A stretch of 64,000 nt of DNA. Origin: CAZAZQ01 sp964489705 (GTDB taxonomy: Bacteria > Zixibacteria > MSB-5A5 > GN15 > FEB-12). The notes beneath the pieces were generated by a model that was given only the letters and a program-made list of their open reading frames with translations, did not search any database and had not been told where the DNA came from. The DNA lies in the NCBI GenBank assembly GCA_964489705.1, contig CAZAZQ010000005.1, positions 62,001 to 126,000 of the forward strand, given 5' to 3'. Every line of letters begins with the position of its first letter. Position 1 is the first letter of the stretch. The position numbers and the translations under genes are program-made. Below, in pieces: positions 1 through 7,983 of this stretch.

Positions 1-128
1 GCGGTACCGGTCTGCTTATTGTGGTCGGGGTAGCTTTGGATACTCTCCAACAGATTGAATCCCACTTGCTGATGCGCCACTACGACGGCTTTATGAAGAA
101 AGGTAAAATTAGAGGGAGATCGATGTGA
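1..128 (+). CDS. secY: SecY protein translocase subunit, C-terminal end only
   Basis: Only the last 41 residues are in the window (frame from base 3, stop TGA at 126-128). They show the end of the last membrane helix (a GTGLLIVVGVALDT stretch), then QQIESHLLMRHYDGFMKK, the conserved cytoplasmic tail of SecY, the pore subunit of the Sec translocon. The next gene, adk, starts on a GTG at 125 and overlaps the SecY stop by four bases, the usual secY-adk arrangement of the spc operon. Identification rests on the short tail plus synteny; both agree. Confidence 0.93.
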   Translation, partial: GTGLLIVVGVALDTLQQIESHLLMRHYDGFMKKGKIRGRSM

Positions 129-772
129 AGAAGAATCTGGTGTTTCTTGGTCCTCCCGGTTCCGGAAAAGGCACGCAGGCTGCCAAGCTGGCAAATGAGC
201 TTCACATTACCCATTTGTCGACCGGTGACGTCCTTCGCAATGCCGTGAAAGAAGGAACTGAGCTGGGGAAAAAAGCGGAAGCGTACATGAAAAAGGGGGA
301 GCTGGTGCCGGATGAGTTGCTCATTGATTTGATTGAATCGAAAATCACCGGCGGCGAGTTAGCGAACGGCTTTATTCTGGACGGTTTTCCCCGGACGGTG
401 CCGCAAGCGCAAAGTTTGAAAGAGATGTTTCAAAAAAACAACATAACGCTCGATGCGGCGATTCTCTTTCAAGTCAGCGATGAAGAAGTGGTACGCCGCC
501 TGTCCGGGCGGTGGTTCTGCCCGAAATGTCAGGCGACCTATAATTATCCGACCAGGATCCCCAAAAAAGAAGGGGTGTGTGACATTGACGGTGCGACGTT
601 ACAGCGGCGACCCGACGATGAAGAATCCGTGGTGAGAAATCGTTTGGAAGTGTATAAAAAACAGACGCAGCCGATTGAAGATTTTTACCGGCAGGAGTCG
701 GTTCTGGTTGAGTTAAACGCAGAAGGTTCCCCCGAGGAAATTTTTCAAGCTCTTTTGGAGGAAGTTCGATAG
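125..772 (+). CDS. adk: Adenylate kinase, zinc-LID type
   Basis: Catalyses ATP + AMP = 2 ADP in the cytoplasm. The P-loop GPPGSGKGT is at residues 9-17 and the AMP-binding region with DGFPRT follows. The LID carries a Zn-type set of ligands: C132 and C135 (CPKC), then C152 and D155 (CDID). This is the long form with a structural zinc, and 215 residues is normal for it. The GTG start at 125 overlaps the secY stop (GTGA), implying translational coupling. It is followed 15 bases later by map, the classic adk-map-infA order. Confidence 0.98.
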   Translation: MKKNLVFLGPPGSGKGTQAAKLANELHITHLSTGDVLRNAVKEGTELGKKAEAYMKKGELVPDELLIDLIESKITGGELANGFILDGFPRTVPQAQSLKEMFQKNNITLDAAILFQVSDEEVVRRLSGRWFCPKCQATYNYPTRIPKKEGVCDIDGATLQRRPDDEESVVRNRLEVYKKQTQPIEDFYRQESVLVELNAEGSPEEIFQALLEEVR

Positions 773-787
773 GAAACGAATGACAAC

Positions 788-1534
788 GTGATCATACTGA
801 AAACGCCAGAAGAGATAGAGATTATGCGCCGCGCCGGTCAGGTGGTGGCGAAAACGTTGGATATGGTCGCAAAGGTGATAAAACCCGGTATGACGACAGC
901 GAAACTTGACAGACTCATCGAAGATTTCATCCGTTCCCTCGGAGCCGAACCCGGTTTCAAGGGGTATCAGGGATTCCCTGCGTCGGCGTGCATTTCCATC
1001 GATGACGAGGTGGTCCACGGTATTCCCGGAAAGCGCGTAATCCGGGAAGGGGAAATCGTTTCGGTCGATGTCGGCTCGATTGTCGACGGGTTTTACGGCG
1101 ATTCGGCGCGAACCTATGCGGTGGGAGAAATATCGAAAGAAAAAGCCCGTTTGCTGGAAATAACCAAGAAATCTCTTGAGGCAGGTATTGACAAGGCGAA
1201 AAAAGGCAATAAATTAGGGCAAATTTCCGCAGCCGTCCAAGAGGTTGCCGAAGGCGCCGGTTTCGGGGTAGTGCGTGAGTTGGTCGGTCATGGTATCGGC
1301 AGGAATATGCACGAGGACCCCCAGGTGCCGAATTACGGTTCGCCGGAGACCGGACCGGTGTTGAAGCCGGGAATGGTGCTGGCAATTGAGCCTATGATTA
1401 ACATGGGCACCTATCAGGTGAAAACGCTCCCGGACGGATGGACGGTGGTAACCGCTGACGGGCAACCGTCGGCTCATTTTGAACACACGATTGCTATTGG
1501 TGAAAACGGAACGACGATTTTAACGGTAGCATAA
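788..1534 (+). CDS. map: Type I methionine aminopeptidase
   Basis: Removes the initiator methionine from nascent proteins. The protein has 248 residues, the usual size of bacterial type I MetAP. Metal ligands of the pita-bread fold can be seen in order: two Asp in SVDVGSIVDGFYGDSART, His in GHGIGRNMHEDP, Glu in AIEPM and Glu in FEHTIAI. The start is GTG at 788, giving MIILKTPEEIEIMRRAG, which matches the family N-terminus. It lies between adk and infA in the spc operon, 10 bases before infA. Confidence 0.98.
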   Translation: MIILKTPEEIEIMRRAGQVVAKTLDMVAKVIKPGMTTAKLDRLIEDFIRSLGAEPGFKGYQGFPASACISIDDEVVHGIPGKRVIREGEIVSVDVGSIVDGFYGDSARTYAVGEISKEKARLLEITKKSLEAGIDKAKKGNKLGQISAAVQEVAEGAGFGVVRELVGHGIGRNMHEDPQVPNYGSPETGPVLKPGMVLAIEPMINMGTYQVKTLPDGWTVVTADGQPSAHFEHTIAIGENGTTILTVA

Positions 1535-1544
1535 AAGTAGGTAT

Positions 1545-1766
1545 ATGGCGAAAGAAGAGACCGTACAAGTGGAAGGAAAGGTCATTGAGCCGCTCCCCAA
1601 TGCGATGTTTAAGGTGGAGCTGGACAATGGTCACATCGTGCTGGCGCATATCTCGGGCAAGATGAGAATGCACTTTATCAAGATTCTGCCCGGGGATAGG
1701 GTGACGCTCGAGCTGTCGCCGTATGATTTGAGCCGGGGCCGTATCACCTACCGGTATAAGGGATGA
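1545..1766 (+). CDS. infA: Translation initiation factor IF-1
   Basis: A 73-residue S1/OB-fold protein that binds the 30S A site during initiation. The family signature is plain: VEGKVIEPLPNAMFKVEL, then SGKMRMHFIKILPGDRV, ending in GRITYRYKG. ATG start at 1545, ten bases after the map stop. Length and sequence are typical; nothing unusual. It is co-transcribed with rpmJ and the ribosomal protein genes downstream. Confidence 0.98.
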   Translation: MAKEETVQVEGKVIEPLPNAMFKVELDNGHIVLAHISGKMRMHFIKILPGDRVTLELSPYDLSRGRITYRYKG

Positions 1767-1791
1767 ACGACGTAACAGATTGGGTAGTGCT

Positions 1792-1908
1792 ATGAAAGTT
1801 CGGTCGGCAGTAAAAAAGCGTTGCGAATATTGTAAGATTATTAAGCGTAGAGGTGTGCTTCGTGTTATTTGTTCCCGGAACCCTAGCCATAAGCAACGTC
1901 AGGGATAA
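1792..1908 (+). CDS. rpmJ: Ribosomal protein L36 (bL36), zinc form
   Basis: A 38-codon gene found by translating the infA-rpsM gap; ATG at 1792, TAA at 1906-1908. It begins MKVRSAVKKRCEYCK and ends NPSHKQRQG, the typical bL36 ends. C11, C14, C27 and H33 form the CCCH zinc site, so this is the zinc-binding paralogue. It is the smallest ribosomal protein of the 50S subunit and sits at its canonical place between infA and rpsM. A GGGTAGTGCT stretch just upstream gives only a weak Shine-Dalgarno. Confidence 0.97.
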   Translation: MKVRSAVKKRCEYCKIIKRRGVLRVICSRNPSHKQRQG

Positions 1909-1952
1909 CACGAAGAGGTGAAGGTAAATAATAAAGCTCTGAGGAGTGTGAA

Positions 1953-2339
1953 TTGGCACGAATAGCTGGAGTAGATCTCCCCAAAGATAAGCGGATTGAG
2001 ATTGCTTTGCGGTACATTTTCGGTATCGGTCCGACGTCCGCAACCGAGATATTGCAGAAAACCGGGGTCAATCCCGATACGCGCGTTCACGCCCTCTCCG
2101 ATGAGGACGTGACGAAACTTCGACATGTGATTGAAAATGAATATACCGTCGAAGGAGCTCTCCGGAGTGAGATTAACATGAACATCAAGCGGTTGATTGA
2201 CATCGGCTCCTATCGCGGGCTTCGTCATCGGCGTGGTCTTCCGGTGCGTGGCCAACGGACGAAAACCAACGCCCGTACCCGGAAAGGTCCCCGTCGGTCA
2301 ATCGGCGGTTTGAAGAAGAAACCTCCGGGCAAGAAATAG
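1953..2339 (+). CDS. rpsM: Ribosomal protein S13 (uS13)
   Basis: A 30S head protein contacting the P-site tRNA and the 50S subunit. The 128 residues start MARIAGVDLPKDKRIEIAL and end in the basic tail GGLKKKPPGKK; the GLRHRRGLPVRGQRTKTNART segment is diagnostic. The start codon is TTG at 1953: a GAGGAG Shine-Dalgarno at 1941-1946 is well placed, there is no ATG nearby, and family N-termini begin exactly here. A TTG start on a highly expressed ribosomal gene is slightly unusual. Confidence 0.97.
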   Translation: MARIAGVDLPKDKRIEIALRYIFGIGPTSATEILQKTGVNPDTRVHALSDEDVTKLRHVIENEYTVEGALRSEINMNIKRLIDIGSYRGLRHRRGLPVRGQRTKTNARTRKGPRRSIGGLKKKPPGKK

Positions 2340-2364
2340 TGAACCAGAGGAATGAGGTGTTATA

Positions 2365-2760
2365 GTGGCTGACCCGAAGAAAAAAGGACGTGCCAAAAGA
2401 AAAACGCGTAAAGTCGAAGCGAACGGTATTGCTCACGTCAAAGCGACGTTCAATAATACGATTATAACCATCACCGACACCTCGGGAAAGACGATTTCCT
2501 GGGGCTCGGCGGGAAAAGTCGGTTTCAAAGGTTCGAAGAAGTCCACTCCGTTTGCGGCGCAGCTTGCCTCTACGGCGGCGGCGAAAGAAGCGATGGATAT
2601 GGGACTGCGCAAAATCGAAGTGTGGGTAAAAGGTCCCGGTTCCGGGCGGGAAGCGGCGATCCGGTCGTTAGCCGCCGCGGGGCTGGAGATTACGGTAATA
2701 AAAGACGTCACGCCGATTCCTCACAACGGGTGTCGTCCGCCCAAGCGTCGGCGAGTGTAA
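2365..2760 (+). CDS. rpsK: Ribosomal protein S11 (uS11)
   Basis: A 30S platform protein of 131 residues. The family core is visible: GIAHVKATFNNTIITITDTSG, GFKGSKKSTPFAAQLA, and the C-terminal DVTPIPHNGCRPPKRRRV. The N-terminus is basic (KKKGRAKRKTRK), as usual. It starts at GTG 2365, following GAGGTG at 2354-2359. The gap to rpsM is 25 bases, and rpsD follows 41 bases later. Confidence 0.98.
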   Translation: MADPKKKGRAKRKTRKVEANGIAHVKATFNNTIITITDTSGKTISWGSAGKVGFKGSKKSTPFAAQLASTAAAKEAMDMGLRKIEVWVKGPGSGREAAIRSLAAAGLEITVIKDVTPIPHNGCRPPKRRRV

Positions 2761-2801
2761 CGTGGTGAGTGTGAAATTTCTTTATGTTTTGAGGAGTATG
2801 A

Positions 2802-3431
2802 ATGGCTCGATATTCGGAAGCAAACTGTAAGTTGTGTCGTCGGGAAGGCGAGAAGCTTTTTTTGAAAGGAACACGGTGCTTGAGTGATAAGTGCGCCCTG
2901 GAGCGGAGACAGTATCCGCCGGGTCAGCACGGACAAAACTTGCGCCGGAAGATGTCGCCGTACGGATTGCAGTTGCGGGAAAAGCAGAAAGTCAAACGGG
3001 TCTATGGCATCTTGGAGCGGCAGTTCCGGAACTACTTCAAGCGCGCCGACCGGAAAATCGGCGTTACCGGCGAAATCTTGTTGCAACTCCTTGAAACCCG
3101 TCTCGATAATTTGGTGTATCGTTTGGGCTTTGCTCCTTCTCGGAAGGCGGCTCGACAGTTGGTCTTGCACCGGCATATCATGGTCGACGGACGGATTGTC
3201 AATATTCCCTCGTATCAGGTGAAACCGAACCAGATTATCAAGGTGAAAGACAAGTCGAAAAACTTGGCGTTGATTCATTCGGCGTTGAAAGATGTCGGGC
3301 GGGGAGACGAGTATCCGTGGTTGCGTTTGAACAAGGCGGCTCTGGAAGGAGAGTTGCTCGAAGTTCCGAAGCGCTCGGATATCCCGTTGCCGGCGAACGA
3401 ACAATTAATTGTAGAGCTGTATTCTAAGTAG
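2802..3431 (+). CDS. rpsD: Ribosomal protein S4 (uS4), zinc-binding form
   Basis: A primary 16S rRNA-binding protein that nucleates 30S assembly. The 209 residues start MARYSEANCKLCRREGEKL. Four N-terminal cysteines (C9 and C12, then two in RCLSDKC) form the zinc site of the C+ type of S4. The S4 RNA-binding domain is in the middle (ETRLDNLVYRLGFAPSRKAARQLV). GAGGAG lies shortly upstream of the ATG at 2802. In many bacteria this protein represses its own operon; no S4 operator could be recognised here by eye. Confidence 0.98.
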   Translation: MARYSEANCKLCRREGEKLFLKGTRCLSDKCALERRQYPPGQHGQNLRRKMSPYGLQLREKQKVKRVYGILERQFRNYFKRADRKIGVTGEILLQLLETRLDNLVYRLGFAPSRKAARQLVLHRHIMVDGRIVNIPSYQVKPNQIIKVKDKSKNLALIHSALKDVGRGDEYPWLRLNKAALEGELLEVPKRSDIPLPANEQLIVELYSK

Positions 3432-3465
3432 GCATTTATATCCCGTTGGGAGGTTTTTCAGTAAT

Positions 3466-4449
3466 ATGAAATGGAAGTCACTGACCATGCCGAAAGAGGT
3501 GGTGAATGACCAAACTTCGGCAAAAGAAAATTACTCGCGTTTTATTATCGAGCCCTTGGAACGCGGTTACGGCACAACCTTGGGGAATTGCCTGCGCCGA
3601 GTGTTGCTTTCGTCGATTCAAGGGGCGGCGGTCGTGTCAGTGCGTATAGCCGGGTGTCTTCACGAATTTTCCTCGCTGGATGGAGTCTATGAAGACGTTA
3701 CGGATATTGTGTTGAATGTAAAAAACATTCGTTTCCGCATGCATGCGGATGATATGCGCACCTTGACATTGAAAGCGAACAAGAAAGGCAAACTGACCGC
3801 CGGTATGATTGAAGGTGACCCGGATGTGGAAGTGCTCAACCCCGATCAGCATATTTGTGAGCTGACCGATGACATCGAATTCGAACTTGAATTGGATATT
3901 GACTCGGGGCGAGGGTATCACGTGGCGGAACAGAACAAGCGTCCCGATGCGCCGGTGGGAACGATCTTTGTCGACTCGCTGTTTTCTCCGGTGACCAAGG
4001 TCTCCTACCATGTGGAAAATACCCGGGTGGGGCAGCGGACCGACTTCGACCGCTTGATTCTGGAAATCACGACCGATGGTTCCATTACGCCCGAGGATGC
4101 CTTGAGCTTCGCCGCCAAGATTATCAAAGACCATCTCCAGTTGTTCATTCACATGGATGAAGAAATCTTGGTTGAGGAAGAACCGGAAGAAGATGAAGAA
4201 ACCATCCGCATTCGGAACCTGCTGAAAACCCGCGTCGATGAGCTGGAGCTTTCCGTGCGCTCTTCCAACTGCCTGCGGGCGGCGAACATCCAAACACTGC
4301 AGGATCTGGTCACGAAGACGGAAGCCGAGATGCTCAAATATCGTAACTTTGGACGGAAATCGCTCAACGAAATCAATTCCATTCTCGAAGAACTGGACTT
4401 ATCGTTGGGTATGGACATTTCTAAATACGTAGAACCTCAAAAGAACTGA
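3466..4449 (+). CDS. rpoA: RNA polymerase alpha subunit
   Basis: 327 residues. The N-terminal dimerisation domain has RFIIEPLERGYGTTLGNCLRRVLLSS, which seeds RNA polymerase assembly. An acidic linker (about residues 232-245, EEEPEEDEE) leads to a C-terminal domain that binds UP elements and activators (LELSVRSSNCLRAANI and KYRNFGRKSLNEI). Both halves are intact. GGGAGG at 3446-3451 precedes the ATG. The gene sits between rpsD and rplQ as in most bacteria, ensuring co-expression with the translation machinery. Confidence 0.98.
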   Translation: MKWKSLTMPKEVVNDQTSAKENYSRFIIEPLERGYGTTLGNCLRRVLLSSIQGAAVVSVRIAGCLHEFSSLDGVYEDVTDIVLNVKNIRFRMHADDMRTLTLKANKKGKLTAGMIEGDPDVEVLNPDQHICELTDDIEFELELDIDSGRGYHVAEQNKRPDAPVGTIFVDSLFSPVTKVSYHVENTRVGQRTDFDRLILEITTDGSITPEDALSFAAKIIKDHLQLFIHMDEEILVEEEPEEDEETIRIRNLLKTRVDELELSVRSSNCLRAANIQTLQDLVTKTEAEMLKYRNFGRKSLNEINSILEELDLSLGMDISKYVEPQKN

Positions 4450-4468
4450 GTGACAGCGAGAAACACAC

Positions 4469-4900
4469 ATGGGACATCGGGATAAAGTTAAGAAGTTGGG
4501 CCGGACGAAATCACACCGGGAGGCGATGCTGGCGAATATGGCAATGTCGCTTTTCGAACATAGAATCATCAAGACGACCGATGCGAAGGCAAAAGCCCTC
4601 CGTCCGGTAGTAGATAGGATTATCGCCACGGCGAAGAAAGACACCCTGGCGGCGAAACGGCAGGTGGCGAAGACGATCCACCAAAAGAAGATTTTCAAGA
4701 AACTGTTTACGGAAATCGTACCGCAGTTTGCCGACCGCGAGTCCGGTTTTACCCGCATTGTCAAACTCGGCGTACGTCGCGGCGACGGAGCACCCATTTC
4801 GGTGGTGGAGCTCTTGACGGCAAAGCCGGTTGAAGAAACGGACAAGAAGGGGAAAAAGTCGAAAAAGAAATCGACCGCGAAAGAGACCCCCAAGAAATAA
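4469..4900 (+). CDS. rplQ: Ribosomal protein L17 (bL17)
   Basis: A 143-residue 50S protein near the exit tunnel. The N-terminus MGHRDKVKKLGRTKSHREAM and FTRIVKLGVRRGDGAP in the middle are diagnostic. The C-terminal 25 residues are an added Lys/Glu/Thr-rich tail (DKKGKKSKKKSTAKE), common in FCB lineages and longer than the E. coli protein. It is the last gene of the operon; a rho-independent terminator begins about 25 bases past its stop. Confidence 0.97.
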   Translation: MGHRDKVKKLGRTKSHREAMLANMAMSLFEHRIIKTTDAKAKALRPVVDRIIATAKKDTLAAKRQVAKTIHQKKIFKKLFTEIVPQFADRESGFTRIVKLGVRRGDGAPISVVELLTAKPVEETDKKGKKSKKKSTAKETPKK

Positions 4901-4923
4901 CCATTTACTATCTCACCTCTTAG

Positions 4924-4950
4924 AAAAACCCGCCGTGGGCGGGTTTTTTT
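4924..4950 (+). terminator. Rho-independent terminator of the ribosomal operon
   Basis: A perfect stem AACCCGCC (4927-4934) / GGCGGGTT (4938-4945) with a GTG loop, flanked by A-run and T-run (TTTTTTT to 4950). It sits just downstream of rplQ. The roughly 225 bases from here to the next gene show nothing else I can name. Confidence 0.93.
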
Positions 4951-5176
4951 CATTGTATCTCTCCTCCCGCGAGGAAGGAGCGGCGACACCCTGCCCGCGC
5001 TGTTCTAAAGAATTACTTGAGCTAAAATTTATAACTTGCGTGAGACCTGCTCTTACCTTTTATTTCATTGTATGAGGAAGACTTCTGTTAACAAAACTCT
5101 CATATCATCTGCCTTCCCCTGCCAAAATCAGAAAGTAATAAAAAGGAAAATCGAATAGCATGAGAAGTGAGGGAAT

Positions 5177-5629
5177 ATGAACGGAAACGTGCAAAAGAAA
5201 GGGATGTCGAAAGGGTGTTTGGTCGCTCTTATCGTCGTGGGAGCGTTGTTGCTCATCTTCATAATTGCGGGAATTACCTGCTATTTCAAACGTGAAGACA
5301 TCGCCAAGTACGGCACTACGGTTTTGATAACCCAGATTAAGCAGAAGATAAGTGAGCAGCCTATCGAGGGCGTGGACACCGTCCAATTCAATGCGGTTGC
5401 CGATGCCTTTGTCACCAAGTTGAAAGAAACAAAGTTGGATTATCAAAAGTTCGGTCCGCTCATGCAGGTGCTCCAACAGTTCCAGTCCGATATGAGCGTT
5501 GATTCGGCGGATGTGGCGGCTTTGCTTGAAGAGATGGTGAAGTATTCGCCTGACTTAGAGCACTATCTTGCACCGGCCGAGCCGACCGATACGACGATGA
5601 GCGGGGAAGATTCCATCGGCGGTGAGTAG
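5177..5629 (+). CDS. Small single-pass membrane protein of unknown function
   Basis: 150 residues with one strong membrane segment at about residues 14-37 (CLVALIVVGALLLIFIIAGITCYF) behind a short Lys-rich N-terminus, then a mostly helical exported or cytosolic domain ending in an acidic, Ser/Thr/Glu-rich tail. I do not recognise a family. ATG at 5177 follows GAGGGAA at 5168-5174. It stands alone between the ribosomal terminator and plsY and is transcribed in the same direction. The coding pattern looks genuine, but its job is unknown. Confidence 0.72.
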   Translation: MNGNVQKKGMSKGCLVALIVVGALLLIFIIAGITCYFKREDIAKYGTTVLITQIKQKISEQPIEGVDTVQFNAVADAFVTKLKETKLDYQKFGPLMQVLQQFQSDMSVDSADVAALLEEMVKYSPDLEHYLAPAEPTDTTMSGEDSIGGE

Positions 5630-5652
5630 TGAAGCGTGTGATAGAGCAGCAC

Positions 5653-5681
5653 TTGAAAGTTTTGTTGTAACTTGCTGTAAA
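5653..5681 (+). promoter_or_regulatory. Possible sigma-70-type promoter for plsY
   Basis: TTGAAA (5653-5658), a 17-base spacer and TGTAAA (5676-5681), about 55 bases upstream of plsY. Five of six and four of six matches with ideal spacing. Judged by eye only. Confidence 0.4.
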
Positions 5682-5736
5682 TAAGCCAGATGTCTGTTGA
5701 ACAGTTCGCCTTACACCGGAGCGTGGAAAGGGAAAG

Positions 5737-6387
5737 ATGGGTTTTGTTGTTCCTATTGTAATCGCCTACCTGTTGGGAAGCATTCCCTTCGGTTTGTTGG
5801 TCAGCCGGTGGTATGGAGTGCCGGACATTCGACAACACGGGTCGGGGAACATCGGAGCGACCAACGTCTGGCGGGTAGTCGGAGCAAAAGCCGCTCTCTG
5901 GGTGTATCTCGGCGACATCGCCAAGGGAGCGGCAGCGGTCGGGTTTGCCCGCTATTTCCATGCTCACCTGATGACCTCTTCGGTGGCGTCCGACGGTTTG
6001 CTTGTGGCGTGCGCTTTGGCGGCGGTGTTGGGACATATGTTTTCCCTCTTTTTGCGATTCAAGGGAGGGAAAGGGGTCAATACGGCGCTGGGAGCCATGC
6101 TAATGTTATTACCGCTTGAAACGGCGGCAAGTTTTATTATATTTATAGCAGTCGTGACCGCGAGTCGGTATATCTCTTTAGGTTCGCTCGCAGGTGCTGT
6201 TGGTTTTTTCCTCATCGTGGCGGTGGAGAAGTATGTGTTGTCGTATGACGTGGCGACCATTTATGTCTATGTTGCCGGAGTGGTAGCGGTGCTGATTGTC
6301 ATCGCACACCGTCAGAATATCCGGCGCTTGATTGCCGGGACGGAAAGTCGATTTGTTTTTTCGCGAAAATCGGAAGGGAAACTGTGA
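5737..6387 (+). CDS. plsY: Acyl-phosphate:glycerol-3-phosphate acyltransferase PlsY
   Basis: Integral membrane enzyme that transfers an acyl group from acyl-phosphate to sn-glycerol-3-phosphate, the first step of phospholipid synthesis. Family motifs are present in order: AYLLGSIPFGLLVSR, RQHGSGNIGATNVWRV, and the glycine-rich FKGGKGVNTALG. About five hydrophobic segments; 216 residues is typical. ATG at 5737 follows GGAAAGGGAAAG. The gene overlaps gpsA, whose product makes the glycerol-3-phosphate substrate, so the two form one pathway unit. Confidence 0.97.
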   Translation: MGFVVPIVIAYLLGSIPFGLLVSRWYGVPDIRQHGSGNIGATNVWRVVGAKAALWVYLGDIAKGAAAVGFARYFHAHLMTSSVASDGLLVACALAAVLGHMFSLFLRFKGGKGVNTALGAMLMLLPLETAASFIIFIAVVTASRYISLGSLAGAVGFFLIVAVEKYVLSYDVATIYVYVAGVVAVLIVIAHRQNIRRLIAGTESRFVFSRKSEGKL

Positions 6388-7400
6388 TGTTTAAGCGCAT
6401 TACTATCTTGGGAGCCGGTTCGTGGGGGATGGCGATTGCCCGCTTGTTGCACAACAACGGCTTTTCCGTAACTCTCTGGGAATTCAACCCGGTTGATTAC
6501 GAGAAGCTCAAGGCATTCCGAGGACATCCGGACAAGTTGAAAGGCTTTGTCTTACCGGAGGCAGTTCACGTATCAAATGACCTCCTTTCCGCCATAGCCG
6601 AATGTGAGCTGATTGTGTTAGCTGTCCCTTCTCAGTCGTTGCGTTCCGTCCTTACCCGCTTACGGGGGAAGATTCCTCCTGACGTCGGTGTGCTCAATTT
6701 AGCGAAAGGGATAGAGACCGGCACGTTGATGCGGATGTCGGAAGTTATCGCCGAAGAGCTGGCGTTGCCGCCGCGGCAAGGGTTGGTGGCGACCTTGTCG
6801 GGACCTTCTCATGCGGAAGAGGTGGTGATGGACATGCCGACGGCGGTGGTTATTGCCGGGTATGATGAAACTTTTGTCGCTACGGTACAGCAAGCTTTCA
6901 GCAGCCGCTGGTTCCGAGCATACAAGAGCGATGACGTCGTCGGGGTGGAATTGGGCGGCTCATTGAAGAACATCATTGCCATCGCCGCCGGGATAGCCGA
7001 CGGCTTGGGAATGGGCGACAATACGCGGGGAGCGCTTATCACCCGCGGTTTGGCGGAGATTACCCGGTTGGGCGTGAAATTGGGCTCACGGCCCGAGACC
7101 TTTGCCGGTTTGTCCGGTATCGGAGACTTGGTGACGACCTGTACGTCCCGACACAGTCGCAACCGGCACGTCGGGGAAAAAATAGGTCAAGGGGAAAAGC
7201 TGGAAGATATTTTGTCGGCGATGCACATGGTTGCCGAAGGGGTGGAGACGACCCGTTCCGGGTACGAACTTGCCCGGGTACATCAGGTGGAGATGCCGAT
7301 AACGACGGAAGTGTATAAAGTGCTCTTCGAGGGAAAGCCGCCTTTGGTGGCGGTGGAAGAGCTGATGAGCAGGGAATTGAAGGCGGAAATATGGCGCTGA
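6387..7400 (+). CDS. gpsA: Glycerol-3-phosphate dehydrogenase [NAD(P)+]
   Basis: Reduces dihydroxyacetone phosphate to sn-glycerol-3-phosphate for phospholipids. The Rossmann motif GAGSWGMAIA is at about residues 8-17; downstream are LAKGIE, LSGPSHAEEV, and the catalytic-lysine region ELGGSLKNIIAIAAGIADG, then GLSGIGDLVTTCTS. I place the start at ATG 6387, sharing one base with the plsY TGA (TGATG); a GTG at 6384 is also possible. It is translationally coupled to plsY and overlaps the MerR-like gene downstream by 10 bases. Confidence 0.97.
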   Translation: MFKRITILGAGSWGMAIARLLHNNGFSVTLWEFNPVDYEKLKAFRGHPDKLKGFVLPEAVHVSNDLLSAIAECELIVLAVPSQSLRSVLTRLRGKIPPDVGVLNLAKGIETGTLMRMSEVIAEELALPPRQGLVATLSGPSHAEEVVMDMPTAVVIAGYDETFVATVQQAFSSRWFRAYKSDDVVGVELGGSLKNIIAIAAGIADGLGMGDNTRGALITRGLAEITRLGVKLGSRPETFAGLSGIGDLVTTCTSRHSRNRHVGEKIGQGEKLEDILSAMHMVAEGVETTRSGYELARVHQVEMPITTEVYKVLFEGKPPLVAVEELMSRELKAEIWR

Positions 7401-7777
7401 AAAAAGAGCAGAAGAAGGGAACCAAAGTGAGTAAAAGCAGCGGTAACGAAAAACTGTATTACTCTATCAGCGAGGTTTCCCGGATTACCGGTTTGGAGCA
7501 GTACGTACTCCGGTATTGGGAAAAAGAATTTCCGGCGCTCAAACCAAAGAAAAATCGCGGCGGCAACAGAATCTATACTGAAAAAGACATCGAGCTGATT
7601 AACCGCATCAAGTACCTCCGGAACAAAGAAAAGCTGACCATCGCCGGGGCACGCACCAAGCTGATGATGAAACGCGCGGGGGAAGAAAAAGCCAACATGC
7701 AGAAATCGGCGCGAACCAGAACCATCATCGGGCAGATCCGGAAAGAGATTGAAGATCTGCTGAGTTTTTTTCTTTGA
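7391..7777 (+). CDS. MerR-family helix-turn-helix regulator
   Basis: 128 residues. The N-terminal winged HTH is MerR-like: YYSISEVSRITGLEQYVLRYWEKEF, then a wing (GGNRIYTEKDIELINRIKYLRNKEKLTI). The C-terminal part is a short basic helix with no obvious ligand-binding domain, as in the stand-alone MerR-like proteins often found after gpsA or near ihf genes. It overlaps gpsA by 10 bases, so it is expressed with the phospholipid genes. The target is unknown. Its last codons overlap a terminator-like hairpin. Confidence 0.85.
   Translation: MALKKEQKKGTKVSKSSGNEKLYYSISEVSRITGLEQYVLRYWEKEFPALKPKKNRGGNRIYTEKDIELINRIKYLRNKEKLTIAGARTKLMMKRAGEEKANMQKSARTRTIIGQIRKEIEDLLSFFL
7731..7771 (+). terminator. 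Terminator-like hairpin overlapping the 3' end of the MerR-like gene
   Basis: GCAGATC (7732-7738) pairs perfectly with GATCTGC (7754-7760), followed after TGAG by seven T (7765-7771). The loop is 15 bases and the T-run starts four bases past the stem, so it is not ideal, but it lies exactly at the end of the plsY-gpsA-merR unit, inside the last codons. Confidence 0.42.
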
Positions 7778-7835
7778 GTTTTCGGAAATCTTTTGTAGAT
7801 TAATACCGTAGAAATTGTCAAATGGCAGTAAATGT

Positions 7836-7913
7836 CGGAGCGTGGCGCAGTATGGTTAGCGCACTCGCTTGGGGTGCGAGAGGTCGGCCGTTCAAGTCGG
7901 CTCGCTCCGACCA
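7836..7913 (+). tRNA. tRNA-Pro (anticodon GGG)
   Basis: A cloverleaf can be drawn: acceptor CGGAGCG/CGCTCCG, D-arm GCGC..GCGC, anticodon stem CTCGC/GCGAG with loop TTGGGGT (anticodon GGG), T-arm around TTCAAGT, discriminator A and an encoded CCA at 7911-7913. The 3' CCA is encoded, unlike in the other two tRNAs of this window. Confidence 0.95.
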
Positions 7914-7983
7914 AACTATTTCCGAGAGAATCCCCCGAATCATGAGTGTTTTTTCCCAAAAGTGGGGAAACGCATAGCCGCCT

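Noticed and set aside
2721..3404. 227-codon frame antisense to rpsD
   Set aside because: rpsD is certain on the other strand; the antisense frame has no family signature and arises from codon bias.
7773..7835. Promoter for tRNA-Pro(GGG)
   Set aside because: Only TTGAGT and TAGATT at 16 bases could be proposed; both boxes are too poor to annotate.
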